A stretch of DNA of 64,000 nucleotides from Biscogniauxia marginata (lineage: Eukaryota; Ascomycota; Sordariomycetes; Xylariales; Xylariaceae). The stretch's first letter is position 1. Each line of letters begins with the position of its first letter. Shown here piece after piece: positions 46,142-59,155 of this stretch. The notes beneath the pieces were generated by a model. The model was not told the origin of the DNA. It did no database searches and worked only from the letters and a program-made list of their open reading frames with translations. The stretch is from contig MU404192.1 of assembly GCA_022695795.1 (NCBI GenBank), positions 1 to 64,000 of the forward strand, given 5' to 3'. The position numbers and the translations under genes are program-made.

Positions 46142-49100
46142 ATGGATTTCACACAGGCACATATTCTAATGACTGAATCGGTTGAGCGATTCAGAGCTAC
46201 AGTCGACCAAGCTGACCAAGATTTGATCGAGAATACTGAAGTCAAAGATGTTGTAGATGCAATTCTTCTCATTGAAAAGAAGCTCCGAGAGCGCCGTGAT
46301 AACAGAAATCTACGAAAACTCCATCCATTCCTGCAAGGCATAGAGAAATATTCTAAGGCCATAGATGCCCTCAGCAACGGCCTTAGTCCCTACTTACCAT
46401 GGGCTTGGGTGAGCATACCGTCTGAGACAACTGTACTTATATTTATGTACTGACATCGAACCTCGATAAGGCACCGATTAGATTGATGCTGCAGGTAAGT
46501 TATGCCTCTATGCTAAAGGAAAAACAGGCTCACCTTCAGAAGATCACATCAGACTATCTTGCTGCATTCGACAAGCTACTTGCAGCCTATGAGAAGATTG
46601 CTGGAACTCTCCCCCAAATAGAGAGATTAGGGTCGACATTCTCAGACAATCCTACTCTATTAGGAAAGCTGGCCCTGTATTATGCGGACATTCTCGAGTT
46701 CCATCGTCGTGCCTATAAATTTGTCAGGAGAAAATGTGAGTCTTCTCAAGATTTGGGAGAGATAAGTTGTGTATCTGACAATTAAGATAGCATGGAGGTT
46801 CTTCTTCTTGACCATGTGGGCGGGGTTTGACACAAGATTCGATGCGATTTTGTCAAGCAGTATGTATCCCGAGAGTTCATTATTTCCCATTTCGTCATGT
46901 CTGGGGAGCTAGAAATTTCCTTATCTACAGTTTGAGAAAATTTTACTTCCAAGACATGCGTTTAGCCCCCATTTTATCTACCAGAAAGGGTAATTTCTAA
47001 CTAGTGTTTACAACTAGTGGCTGCTCACAGAGATTCTATTCATTCCGAAGCAGCGACTATTAATATCATAGAGTCCAAACAACTTCGAAATTTGTTGTTG
47101 CGTGAAGTGGACGAAAAGGAGAAAGACAAGCTAAACAAACAACGTTCTAGTATCGTCTCGTGGCTAGGATTGGAGCGTATTTCGCAGGATGATGAATGCG
47201 AGAAGTTGCTCAGAGACACCTATCAAGGTAGTTCTGATTGGTTCTTGAAAACCGAACAAATGGAAGCATGGTTCAAGATCGATTCGAAGGTTCCTGTCTT
47301 ATGTCTTCTTGGAAAGCCAGGAGCGGGTAAGCATTTTCGAATTCACGTCCCGATATAGGTGTAGGCCCGGACTAATTGTGGTCTTGTTTAGGAAAAAGCG
47401 TCCTCTCTGCTGGCGTAGTGACCTCACCTCAGCGTTCTGGAATGGCCACGCTGTCGTATTTCTGCAAATACCACCATCGTGATGATTCTTCAACGATACT
47501 GAAGACACTTCTTTTGCAATTGGTGTGTCAAAGTGAGGATTTGACAGCCGTCGCATACGAGAACTATGTTGGGAAAGGAAAAGAGCCTTCCCTTAAAGTA
47601 TTGCGCTTGATGCTCGCGGGTTCAGCCGGCAGTCCTAGCCTCCTTCATGCAGCCTCACCCTGTCGGATCGTCGTTGATGGGCTCGATGAGTGCAGTATTG
47701 AGGAACAGAAGCACGTCATTGAAGACCTATTTCGACTTGTTACTATGAATTCACCGCAGAGTTGCAAGCTTTTCGTTTCTAGCCGCGAAACCTCCGAAAT
47801 CACCAGGGTGCTACAGAAGAACTCCAAACTATGCTCTGCGGTCCACTTATCGATGCAACAAGAACCCTTGATGCAAAACATTGAAGGATTTGTGCGCAGT
47901 CGTCTAACAGAGATGAAACAGGAGAAGTTGGCGCTGCAGACGACGGAGGGAATCGTCGATAATATAGTTCATACGGTAGTCGCCAAAGCTAACGGCATGT
48001 TCCTTTGGGTTAAGCTAGTACTCGACTCGCTAGATGACGCTGATAGCATGGCTGACCTCCACGATGCGATAACTACCATGCCAAGCGAACTTTCGAAACT
48101 GTATCGTCGAATCATCGAGCGCATGTACGAACGAAAGGGCCAAAAAGCCACAGAAAAGGTACTGCGAATTCTGGCGTGGCTTGTATTTGCCAAACGACCG
48201 CTCAAGCGATACGAAATTCTACATGGAGCTGGAATTACGCCAGAGTATCCTACTATCAACCAGTGGACCATGTTTGATAACAGCGTTATTGATAAGTGCA
48301 AACCTCTAGTGGAAGAATTACCAGATGGTAGTATCGGGCTAGTCCATTTTACTGTAGATGAGTGAGTGTTCAACTCGAACGTTCTCTTCCTGGGCAATAC
48401 TAATCATCCACGAAAGGTTCCTTCGCAATGAACATCTAGCCAGCAATAGTTGTTCATTATATTCCCAAGAATCGATTGCCTTCGCCTGCGTTTCTATAAT
48501 CAAGGACAGCCTTGTTCTTCTTGAACCTGGTATAAGCCAAGATGATCGGCTCATCCGAGTAGTGAGCGGATCACATGCTCTACTACCCTATGCGCTTGAT
48601 TTCTGGCTAGAGCATCTTTTAGAGCTGGGGCAGGAAACAAATGTGTTTCAAGGATCACCACTGGGAGCAGCGCTTTCTAGCCTCGAGTCCTGCCACTGCG
48701 ATCTCGAATTCAAGTTGGCACGTGACCCCGCCTGGAGGACTGTATTCTTGTCAGAGGCTATCGATAATAGGTTGTCATTACTAAGCGGAACCCCGGTATA
48801 TGCTCTTTGCGCTTCTATTCAGCGAAAAAGAGATGAGTGTCAATCTAAATCTGTCGAGAATGGAGCGGGTAAGTAAATATCTCCGTTACTTTAAATTGTT
48901 ATCTGGGTTTTCATAATCATCGTGTGAGTTTAGTATACATTACTGACCGGTCATAGAGATGGAGAAAGTTTCAACAGAGAAAGATCCAACACTTTTGAGT
49001 TTACTCGCTGCCCGATTTTTCGAAACAGTACATAAGCTCTTGGAGGCGACAGAGCTTGCAGGCGTGTCTCCAGAAGATTTAGAAAACTTCCAACGACAGT

Positions 49101-50596
49101 ATTCCCAGGTAACCTACCGTTGCCGGTTTGTACCTTGCAGAAACGCACCACTTGGCTTTCCCTCAGCTCCCATTCGAGATTCGCATGAACGGTCACATAT
49201 AAGACGCCTATTTTGCGACAAACCCATGTGCCCAAGAGGACGGATGGGCTTCCCAGGTCTAAAAGAATTAGCCAAGCACAACACAGCCTGCCATTCTGAA
49301 GGAAGCATTCTGGTTCCTCCGAGAGTGAAAGGGCTTAGACATGGCAATGCTTTGTCCCAATCCTACAACGATAGCAAAAACGGCCCAAACCCAATGAAAA
49401 ATCGCACGTTACGGAGAAATGAGCGAACGGAAGCGCTGAGTCAAATCAAGCCGGGCACATTGGATGCAGTCATATCACAAATCCCCAAAACTAACGAGCA
49501 CGACATGAATTGGAAGGTCCTCTATGACAACAATTGTGACGAGAGCCTATATATGAATTTGCGATTGACAATTTCGGTCGAGTCTGGAAAAAACCCCATC
49601 GCATTTAATCCTGCGGGGGATAGGATTGCTATTGGCAGCGACGATGGCACACAAATATTCCATGCTCACACTGGCGAACAAATACGCACGCTTCTTGTCC
49701 CCCCAAATCATGATTTAATTGGATATATCATGAGTGTGTCGTTTAGTCCTAACGGAATGACCTTGGCTGTAGGCGATACTAACGGACTGCTAAGAGTGAG
49801 TGATCTACCTAGCTAATTGGCTGGAAATCTTGGGAACAACTGACTGAACCCAAATATAACAATTAGATCTGGAATTTTATCGATGGGATACTTCTACACA
49901 CCTTCCCTGAACAACCAGGCTATATTGAGGGTTTAGAATATTCCTCTGATGGGCAAATGTTGGCTTCGGTCGCTAAAAGTCAACTCGCAATCTGGAATGT
50001 TCAAGACGGAAATCCTAAATTTGTTGACCAGTTCAAGTATAGTTTGTATTGTGTCACTTTTGATCCTAGTTCTCGCTACGTGGCTGTCGGAAATGATCGT
50101 GGCGGAATCAGCGTGTGGGGAATAAGTGCAGGCCAAAAGGTCCAGACCCTAGAAGGTCACACAAAGCTTGTGAATGGTGTCGTCTTCTTTCGATCTGGCC
50201 AGTCGCTTGCCAGCTGCTCTGACGACAATACAATAAAAATTTGGCAAATGCGTCCGACGAGTGAATTAGAGCAGGAAAATTGCGTACCCTCTTCGGTGTT
50301 TTATCCGAACCCGATAAAAACGTTACAACTACACTCGGTAAGTGTCCCATTAGTTAGGAATAACTTTCACTCATTTATCGAAACAGGGTATGGTGCTTCG
50401 CATTGCACCAACCCCAGATTCTCGCTGGCTCGTATCTTCTGGAGTAGATAGCGCTATCATATTTTGGAACTTGATAACTGGCGTGCCCCAGGCAGTGCTG
50501 CAAACGAATGGATCAAGATTCGCCATGAGCTCATCTAAGGGGGTCTTCGTCACGGCCGGTTTAGGGGGTGTGGTACAAACTTGGTCGTATGCTTAG
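46142..50596 (+). CDS. NLR-like STAND protein: DUF7708-like, NACHT, zinc-binding, WD40
   Basis: Nine exons: 46142-46408, 46471-46735, 46791-46859, 47018-47326, 47392-48361, 48417-48868, 48957-49795, 49867-50337 and 50387-50596. They total 3852 nt in one frame, or 1283 residues. The N-terminal helical domain (FLQGIEKYSKAIDAL, then PYLPWAWAPIRLMLQ) matches the fungal DUF7708 pattern. The NACHT ATPase has Walker A GKPGAGKS at residues ~299-306 (split by an intron), Walker B IVVDGLDE near 396 and a LFVSSRE sensor. A winged-helix-like part ends in VHFTVDEFL. Residues ~833-890 hold paired Cys/His (CRFVPC...HERSH...FCDKPMC...H...CH), likely a zinc-binding module. From ~961 a WD40 propeller follows, starting MNWKVLYDNNCDESL and including IKIWQ. 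Such proteins act in non-self recognition and programmed cell death in fungi; that role is inferred here. It ends about 150 bp before an AT-rich block. Confidence 0.88.
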
Positions 50597-52811
50597 AAAG
50601 AAAGTCAACGGTATAAATATATAACGGCAATAGCGATGCTATCAAGGAAAACCTTTTGTATTACGGATTCTCCACGTTATTCTTAGCGATATTAATAGTA
50701 CAAACTTAATATAAAGGCAATTCAAAGGGTAATCCAAGCACGAAAAAAGTAGTAAAATTAAAAATAAATTATAAATAATATTTTTAATTAATAATATATA
50801 ATATTATTATAATAACGAGATTAAACTAAGTTATTTAAATAATTATATTATATATATTATTAATATCTTTTTTATTAAAAAGTTAATTATAAAGTTTTTA
50901 CTTTATAAATTTAATATATTTTTAATTAATATATTATATAAATAAATAAGTTAATTTTTATAACTTTTATAATTTTAATTATTAAAAATTATTTATATAA
51001 TATTAAATTTTATTATAATGTTATAAGTTATAATTATATATAAAACTAACTTTTTATTACTAATAAAATAAACTTTAATAAATATAAATTAAAATATATT
51101 TAAATATTATATATATAATTAATTAATTATATGTTATTATTATATAAATCCTTTTTATTTAGTTATTCGATATAAAAAGCGAATAATTCGATTAATACGA
51201 AGATTTAAACCTTTAATTTCTCGTTAATAATATAAGTTCGTTAAAAGACTTTATAGTTTTAAATAGTTAAGTAATATAAAAATCATTTTAATTATATAAT
51301 AAGTAATTACTAGTTATTCTCGTTTTATTTTTATTTTTATTTTTATTTTTATTTATTTATATTAAGCCGCTTTAAATTTAATATATTTAAAATGTATATT
51401 TATATTAAAATTTTAATTAAAAGCCTTAAAAACTTTATAAAAACAGCACCTTATATTATTACGTTTTAAAAAAGTAAATTAAAAAGCGATAATTTTATAA
51501 CGTTTATATATTTAATATTTATAAGTTTTACTTTAATATTAATTTTATTAAAAATAAAGTTATAACGTTAAAATACTTTTATAAATAAAAATCGAAATAT
51601 ATTGCGAGAAATATAATATAATTATATAAGTATTAAAAGGAAATAAAAGTTAAATTTTAAGTTAAAACCTTTTATTTTAAGTTTTAAAACGAATTTTTTA
51701 TTTGTTTTAAAAAGTTTATTTTACGAGTTTTTATTTTTTATTTATTATATTATACGTTAATTAGAAATAAGTTAATCTCGTTTTTAAATATGTTACTTTT
51801 AAGCTTAATAAAATATAAAATTTCTCAGAAAGAATTTAAGATTAAATAAAAGAAGATTTTTATAAATAATTAAATAAGTATTTTTTTAATTTTATAAAGT
51901 CAAAAGTTTTGCTTATTAACAAGGGGTAATTATATATAAATTATAAAGATTTATATGTTTAATAAAAGTTTTTTCTTCTTCTTTTTTTTATATATAAATT
52001 AAATGTTATAAATTTTTTTTGCATTTTTATAAGTAATTACCTTCCTTTTTAAAAACGTTTAAATTATATAGAAATAAGTTAATTAAGTATTAATTTATAT
52101 ATTTCGAAATGGTTTTTTTAAAAGCCTTTTTTATTTTTTCGCTTTTTTTATTAATATAATTAAAACTTGCTTTTTTATAATGTATTTCTTTTATTCGTAT
52201 TTATAATTAATATATATTTAAAACGCTTAAAATTCCTTTATATATATAATAATATTTTTAAAACAATTTAAATACGGTTATTAAAGCTTTATTATTATAT
52301 AAATAAATATATTTAAAAAATATATTATTATTAACAATATATTTTTAACGATATTAATATTTATTAATTTTATAAATAAATATTTTTATAAAAAGGTTTA
52401 TATTATTTAATTAAAACCCTCGAGATTATTTAAATATAAATTAATAATAATTAAAAAAGAATTATATATTTATAAAAATAAAAATTTTATTATTTATTAA
52501 ATATAACGAACTCGTAACTCTTATTAACATGATAAAAGCTTTTAATTATTTTATTTATTAAAAACATTATAAAAAGGAAATTACGTTTTTATATTAATTT
52601 TATTTATAAAAAAGGTATTTTCTAAATTTAATATATTGAAATAAATAAATCCTGAATTTTTAAAGTAAAAAAAGTAATATTAAAATCTTTATTAATAAAA
52701 TTATTAATAATCTCCGAAATTTTAAATAAGAGTTATATACTTAAACGAAAATTAAAAATAATTATACACTTATATTTAATTTTTATATCTTTATTTTTAC
52801 TATTTTAATTA
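50597..52811. other. AT-rich RIP-decayed sequence, left part of block 2
   Basis: Composition collapses near 50740. No open frames survive. A partial copy of the hairpin module (AGTTAATTTTTATAACTTTTA) is visible at 50930-51010. The rest presumably derives from dead transposons but cannot be assigned. Confidence 0.6.
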
Positions 52812-53254
52812 TAACGTGTTTTATATATAAATAAGACATATAAATAAGTAAGTCATTTAATTTCTTATATAAAATCGACTTTTTCGAAAATTTATAACTT
52901 TACACATAAAAATCATAAAAATCTCGGACCTTTTTTTTTAATTATATAACTATATAATTTAACTAAAATAAAAACCAAAAAAAATTAATATAAAAAAGCA
53001 CGAAAAGAAAACGCGTAAAAACTAAAATTATAATAAAACGCACGGACCTTTTTACGTATTTCTTTATATATTTCACTTTTTATTTTTTTGTTTTTTATTT
53101 TAATTAAATTATATAATTATATAATTAGAAAAAAAGGTCCGAGATTTTTATGATTTTTACGTGTAAAGTTATAAATTTTCGAAAAAGTCGATTTTATATA
53201 AGAAATCATTTCGTCCGTGAGCTTGTTTTATCTACTCGCTTATATGGTACGTTA
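52812..53254. mobile_element. Foldback element, about 443 bp, second copy
   Basis: It has the same architecture and sequence as 20880-21320. The left end is TAACGTGTTTTATATATAAA-like and the right end is CGCTTATATGGTACGTTA. The internal segment ATCGACTTTTTCGAAAATTT recurs inverted near 53170-53195. Arms are about 160 bp and TA is present at both ends. It is non-autonomous and RIP-decayed. Confidence 0.78.
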
Positions 53255-53877
53255 CATGATTTATAAATACGAAATATTAAAAATCGAATAAATATATAAC
53301 GTGGTATTTTATTAAGTTAATATATATATATTATAAAATTTCGATATATAAAATTTTATCGTAATATTTAAGTTATAAAAAAACTTTATTATTATTATAA
53401 TAAATATTTATAAAAAAATTAAGTTTAAATAATAAAAATCTTATATTGTTATTTTTAATATTTTTAAATATTTTTATTTTATTATTTTTTCGACGTTACA
53501 TAAATAATTAAACTAAAAATAACATTATTATTTTTAAATATCGATTATATTAATAATAATAAAAATAATTAAAGATTATAATTTTAAACGAAGTTATTTT
53601 AATTTAATAAAACCAATTAAAATTATTAATCACGGTAATAAATAAATATAATATTATTATAAAAATATAACCGTTTTAATAAAAGGTTTATAAATCTTAA
53701 AATCTTGACATTTAAAAAAAACTATAAATTAAAATTAAAATTATTAATTTCTTTTTTTAAGTTAATAAAATAATATATAGAGTTTTATTAAAGTATAAAT
53801 GTAGCAATATAAAGATAAAGTTATTACATTTAAAATTTATAAGATAAATTAATAAGGTGAAAAGAAAAGAAACTATC

Positions 53878-53990
53878 TACAATTTATACGCGTGGGCTGC
53901 GAGGTATTTAGGGATTGTAGCCTTACTAATGAACACGTGAGATGTAGGTATAAAGGTACATAGTGGGCTATAGTAAGCCATGTCGTAACA
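53878..53990. other. GC-normal patch of about 110 bp inside the AT-rich block
   Basis: It begins near TACGCGTGGGCTGCGAGG and ends near CATGTCGTAACAAG. It lacks RIP decay while both sides are decayed. It has no open frame of length and no terminal repeats that I can see. Origin unknown. Confidence 0.6.
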
Positions 53991-54159
53991 AGTTTCATAT
54001 TAATATAATTAAAAGTTAAAATTAATATAATATAATATTTTTACTTTTAATGAAACGTGTCGTTTTAAACTTAATAACATTAATAATATTAATATTAATA
54101 ATTTATATATTAAATTAAATTATATAATATTTAAAATTATAAATAATAATAATAATATA

Positions 54160-54365
54160 TTTTATAAACAAGTGGGCTATATAAGTAAATAAGCTAGTTT
54201 TTATAACTTTCGTAATTTTAATTATTAAAAAATATTTACGTGACATTAAAATCAATTAATAATTATTATTATTTAAATCGTTTTTTTTAATTTTATATTT
54301 TAAAAACTAAATACTTTTTTTATATTAAGTATTTAATTTTTTAATATATAATTTAAATCGATTAA
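54160..54365 (+). repeat. MITE-like hairpin module
   Basis: Matches the module at 14953-15185: GGGCTATATAAGTAAATAAG, then AGCTAGTTTTTATAAC, then a hairpin with AAAAACTAAATAC near 54302-54341. RIP has changed parts of the right arm (ATTTAATTTTT). Confidence 0.55.
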
Positions 54366-55124
54366 TTTATAAATAATATATTTATTATTATTAAAACGTA
54401 TAAAAATATATTTATATATTTTCTTTAAAATAATTAAAAATAAAAATATATTTATTTATTTATTTTAAAAATTAATAATATTAATAAAAACTTAAATAAT
54501 TTATACGATTAAATATAAATAATATTATTTAAGAATAAATTACTATAAATTAATAATACTTTATAATGTTTTTTATATAATATTATAAAAACGAAATAAT
54601 AATATATTTATATAATTAATTATAAAACTAAATATTTAAAAACTTATATTTTATAAAGAAATAATTAATTATTTTCTTTTTATTTAAATTATATTATCGC
54701 GATAATAAACTTTTTATTACGCGAACGTGACACGAAACGCGTCAAAAAAAACTAAACCTTTAATTTCATATAATAATAAAAATTATTATAAATATATTTA
54801 AATAAACGAATCGATTATTAAAAAGCTTTATATAAAAACCTAAATATATATTAAAAATAGTTTAAATTAATATATAAAATAATTATAAAGTATAAAATTT
54901 TAAAAGAAAATATATATAATTTTAACGAAATAAAGTTTATATTTAAAATAATTATTTAAATTAATATAATAATAATAAATATAAAACGATATAAATAACC
55001 TCGATAAATTTAATAAAAAATCGAAAATAAGTTATAATTATTAAAACTATTAATATTAATAATTTTATTATATTATTATTTATTATATTAATTAATAAAA
55101 ATATTTAACTTTATAATATTATAA

Positions 55125-55524
55125 TGTAACGAACCTCCTTATATATTCCTAGTTAGCTAACTTCACAAGTAAGTACGTACTAGGTTTTCTTGATTTAAAG
55201 GTAATAATGAATTAAGATTAATTCAAATAATTCATAATGTTTTGTTCGTTAAAGAGATTTCACGGTATTCTCATTATAATGTCAAAAAGTAACTATAATT
55301 TTAAATTAATAATTAAAGAACTAAAATGAATAACTAAAAACAAAGGAAATTCTATTTTTCTTATATTAATTTTTTCTTCCATATAAATAGAATAAATAAT
55401 AGATCGTACACTTTTAATCCACTATTTATTATTTGTTAAATAATAAATCGCACATTTTTAATCCATTATTTATTATTTATTATTACGTGATCCGTATGTA
55501 CTTAATATTTCGATGGTCGTAACA
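55125..55524 (-). repeat. 3' LTR of the full Ty3/gypsy element, 400 bp
   Basis: On the plus strand it reads TGTAACGAACCTCC to GGTCGTAACA. Its inner side carries the CGATGGTCGTAACA end shared with 63221-63234 and with the start of 28289-28638. The flanks TATAA (outer) and the polypurine tract (inner) fix its role as 3' LTR. It keeps a segment of about 34 bp (around CACGGTATTCTCATTATAAT) that the 5' LTR has lost, but has fewer U3 tandem units. Confidence 0.88.
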
Positions 55525-55539
55525 TTATTCTTCCTCTTT
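55525..55539 (-). other. Polypurine tract of the full Ty3/gypsy element
   Basis: Read on the minus strand the tract is AAAGAGGAAGAATAA directly before the TGTTACGACC of the 3' LTR. This is the usual primer site for plus-strand DNA synthesis in LTR elements. The left element has the equivalent tract at 2162-2177. Confidence 0.7.
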
Positions 55540-55866
55540 GAGAATCTTCATCCTAAAAATAAAAAAAGGTTTGTTAAACCTTTTATTTATTTATTAAAAA
55601 CCTTAAATCTTTCTTAACTTATTTCATTATATCTTATTATATTAATAAAAATCGCAAGGAAAATTCTCGCGTCTCGCGTTATATTAAGAAATTAATTAAA
55701 AATAAATTTATTTTTATAAACTTCGTTACTTTTAACAATAAAAAGGAAATAATTTATTTATATTATAAGCATATTAAAAAGGAGTGTATTATTTTTAAGA
55801 ATTTCAATTATTATAACGAATATATTTAAATAAGGCGGTCTCGTTATAATGTTTTTAGTATCACAA

Positions 55867-56303
55867 TGTTACAACCAACAGGGATAAAACCGGAAAAGGT
55901 CACGTGACCTTGGGGTCCCGTGACCTAAAGTAAGATTCTCTGTAACTCTCCCTCTGGAGCAACAGAGAATCAAAGAGAAGATGAGTGTTCTCTGTTTGTC
56001 TCTGTTTCTTACAGCAGAGAAGGGTGGAGAATGCAGGACATTACTCCTCCTCTTCTTTGAAGTATAAGTAGATTGGAATTTCCTACGTATCTAGTCATTC
56101 ATTTTAGTTCCTTAGCTATCAATCTAAGACTACAGTCACTCTTTGATACTATAGTGAGAGTACCTTGAAACCTCTCTGACGAACAGAACATAGCGAATCA
56201 CTTGAACCAATCCCAATCCACTGTTACCTTCAAATCAAGAAAACCCAGTACGTACTCACCTGTGAAGTCAGCTGACTAGGAATCTACAGGGAGGTTCGTC
56301 ACA
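55867..56303 (+). mobile_element. Young nested solo LTR, 437 bp, target duplication CACAA
   Basis: It starts TGTTACAACCAACAGGG and ends GGAGGTTCGTCACA, with CACAA at 55862-55866 and 56304-56308. It lies in the opposite orientation to its host element and shows almost no RIP decay, while the host is wrecked. The U3 has GGTCACGTGACC followed by an inverted pair GATTCTCTGT/ACAGAGAATC that no other copy shares. TATAAGTAG is followed by the standard R/U5. Confidence 0.95.
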
Positions 56304-57098
56304 CACAAAGAAAGGTGTTACTAAAATCACATGATAATTTTAGTAAGTAAAAACGAAATTAAAAAAAGCTAATATTGCCGTTAAGATTACTATAAATAAA
56401 GCCTGTCGTTTTCGCACTTAAAAGCGTTTATAGTCCGAAAAGTTATAAAAAATAATTACTTAAGGTTTTAATTTTATTAAGGAACTAAAACGTGTAAAGC
56501 GTAAAGAAACGGAATAAAGGCGCCTCACTATAAAATAATAGCGTATAAAGAAACCGCTATGCCGATTCGAACTCGAGCAAGGTATACTTGCTTTAAAGGC
56601 CTTCCCCTCTTTCGATTAGTCTTAGTTAGATTTTTAAATCTTCCTAGCCGATCCGGGTTTTAACGATGAAACTTAACAAGCTTAACTATTAAGTTCTTTA
56701 AATACCTAAATAGTTCTCACGTGTTTTTTTCGGGTAAATAACCTTTTCACTTAATAAAATATTATAATTAATTACTAACTTATCTTGAATTTAATATCTT
56801 TTTAACTTTATACTTATTAGGGGTTTTTTCAAATTCTAGTTATTTTTTTAGTAAAACGTTTTTTAATACTAGTTTTAAAAGTAAAACATGAAATATAAGA
56901 TGTATTTTAAATTATTTTAATAATAAGAGTTTATAATTAACTTTTAAGATTATTTTCTCGATTTTATACGGTTTTAACTTCTTAAATTTAAGTTTTTTTG
57001 CTAAGCTGTTTTATTTTAATTTAAGGTATTTTTATTATTATATTTTATCGTTAACGAAGTAATTAAACTATGTCTCTTCTCCTAAGAATTAATCCTTT

Positions 57099-57245
57099 AA
57101 TTCTTTTTTTATTATAATATTTTATTATTTTATCTTAAATAAACTATAATTCTTTTTTTATTATAATATTTTATTATTTTATCTTAAATAAACTATAATT
57201 CTTTTTTTATTATAATATTTTATTATTTTATCTTAAATAAACTAT
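57099..57245. repeat. Three 49-bp tandem repeats within pol
   Basis: The start AATTCTTTTTTTATTATAAT recurs at 57099, 57148, 57197 and, in truncated form, 57246, giving an exact 49-bp period. The sister element (near 980-1030) has a single unit. The period is not a multiple of three, so the expansion arose after the coding frame was dead. Confidence 0.88.
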
Positions 57246-58945
57246 AATTCTTTTTATAGCCGTTATTATACTGCTTAAACTTTTTCGGATAGTACTTCTA
57301 CTCTCGGGGCTTTTATTTCGACTTTTAATACTTCCGTAAATTTAATCGGTTATTTTTGGACTTCCGCTTTTTACCCGTACACTGCTTTGTGTAGTAACAT
57401 CTTTATATCTTTATTAACTAAAGTATTATATATTATTTAAGTTATTAATAGTAATTTTACTTAGTTATTTATTTCTTAGTTAATATAACTTCGTAAATAT
57501 TGTTTTATTATTTAATTCAATTTCTTTATTTGTTCGTTTATCTAGGGATAATATATTATAAACAATTTTTATTTAACTTTTATTCGTTTTATTAAGTTTA
57601 TTTAAAATTTTAAAGTAAATAACTTATTTTTATTTAAAATAATGCGTTTTAGTAATCCATGTTTACTAATATATTTTCTTAGGAAATTAAAAACTAGTTA
57701 TTTTACTATACTCGATTCGTTAAATAGTAGGAAGTAAGTATATTTTGTGAGTTTATTAACGATTACTTATATGCTGTTATAAGGTACTCTTATAATAAGA
57801 TTTTTTAACTCAAGAAGTTTCACTATGAAATCCTATGTAATTATGTGCTATATTTTATTAAGTATTTAAGTTGGTTATAATAATTTATATGGTTTATATC
57901 GTGATGTTTTAGCTTTATTATAAACGTTATAATTCTTTATAATTCTTTTAACTATTTATTACATTCCTAGAAAGTCGAATTTTTCTTGAAGTCGTTTCAT
58001 CGTTTTAAAAATTCCTTAGTAACTATATAGAAAATATTCGTGGAATTCTTTAACGAATTCGTCTTGTACTTGTTCTAGTATATAGACCTTTTCTTTGTAT
58101 AAAAGAAGTTCGTTACTAAATTCTTGCTAAGACTATAATTGCTTTTCTTTTTAATTATAATTTTCCTTGAAACGTTATTTCTAATCTCTTATATTAATTC
58201 GCATATAAATTAATACAACTAATTCATTACTTTGTTATTTAAATATCTAGATATTTCTTTTATTGATTTTTGACTTATAATCTCCTTTTTTACTAAATAG
58301 GTTTATTTAAACGTTTTCCTTTCCCTTAATATAATAAATTTTAAAATTAAACTTAAATAAGAAAATCATTTAACGCTTATGTTTTTAATTAAGCGTTTAT
58401 ATTATCATAAATCATGTAAGATTCTTGTAATTTAAATAAATATTAATAAGTTCCTTAGTTTTATTAAGTTATAGTTCTTATTCTTTTAATGCTTTAATGA
58501 TTATTAATAGTTCCTTATTATAAATTTAATAGTTTAATTTAATACCGTGTAATGCCTTAAATAAGTACGCGACTAAATACCATTTTCCATTATTTTTTAG
58601 CTGCTTAAAAACTGCTTCGATGGCGAAATTTAAAGCGTTTATCTTTAATCGCTTCTTTTTATTTTCGTTTAAGAGTTTATATATAACCTTATTAGTTATA
58701 ACTTCCTTTAGCTACTAAAAAGCTTTTCTTGTTTTTGCTAAGGTAATTAATTCCGTTAATAGTTTAACAATTCGCTTAAAATCTTAAATAAGTTATTTAA
58801 CGTAGTTAACAAAGCCAAAAAATACGCGTACGTTTATAACACTCCTGGGTTTTAACTAATCCTTAATTATTGCTATTTTCCCTTTTTAAATATAGATTTC
58901 TCCTAGACTTATTATAAACCCTAGATAATTTAATTTCCTGATATA

Positions 58946-59155
58946 CTATTCACTTTTAATTAAATAAATAAATAGGTTTACCCTTTTTAAGGCTTTTAAC
59001 ACTTGCTTTATATGTTTTTTATGCTCCTTTTCGTTTTCTAAATAAATTAATATATTGTTTAAATAAACAAATACAAATTTATCTAAAAACTTATAAAGAA
59101 CTATTATAATCATATATTGAAATGTAATAAGTGCGTTAATAAGTCTAAATAGCAT
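58946..59155 (-). pseudogene. Reverse transcriptase fragment of the Ty3/gypsy element
   Basis: The only long open stretch left in pol, 69 codons. It retains the core of the RT domain around the active site, read as YLNNILIYL. The family has a YLDDILIYS-like motif there, so both catalytic Asp codons are now Asn (GAT to AAT, the G to A change expected from RIP). The surrounding KFLDKFVFV and EHKKHIKQVLKAL confirm Ty3/gypsy affinity. Upstream and downstream RT motifs are broken by stops. Confidence 0.9.

Larger units (their letters stand above)
53255..55119 (-). mobile_element. Element X copy 2, distal half, plus unassigned decayed DNA
   Basis: The reverse complement of about 54400-55124 matches 16030-17000, continuing element X from the half at 63235-64000. 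The full Ty3/gypsy element separates the halves. A hairpin module lies at about 54160-54365 (plus strand). A short GC-normal patch lies at 53878-53990. The rest (53255-53870) is unassigned decayed sequence. Confidence 0.6.

Noticed and set aside
47969..48397. 142-codon frame antisense to the NLR-like gene
   Set aside because: Shadow frame; the sense strand carries the conserved STAND domains and splice sites.
53978..53990. GTCGTAACAAG considered as an rDNA fragment
   Set aside because: Only about 11 bases match the 18S 3' end, and the sequence after it does not continue as rDNA.
57099..57245. Regular direct repeats considered as a CRISPR array
   Set aside because: The units are contiguous with no spacers and lie in a fungal retroelement; this is a tandem repeat.
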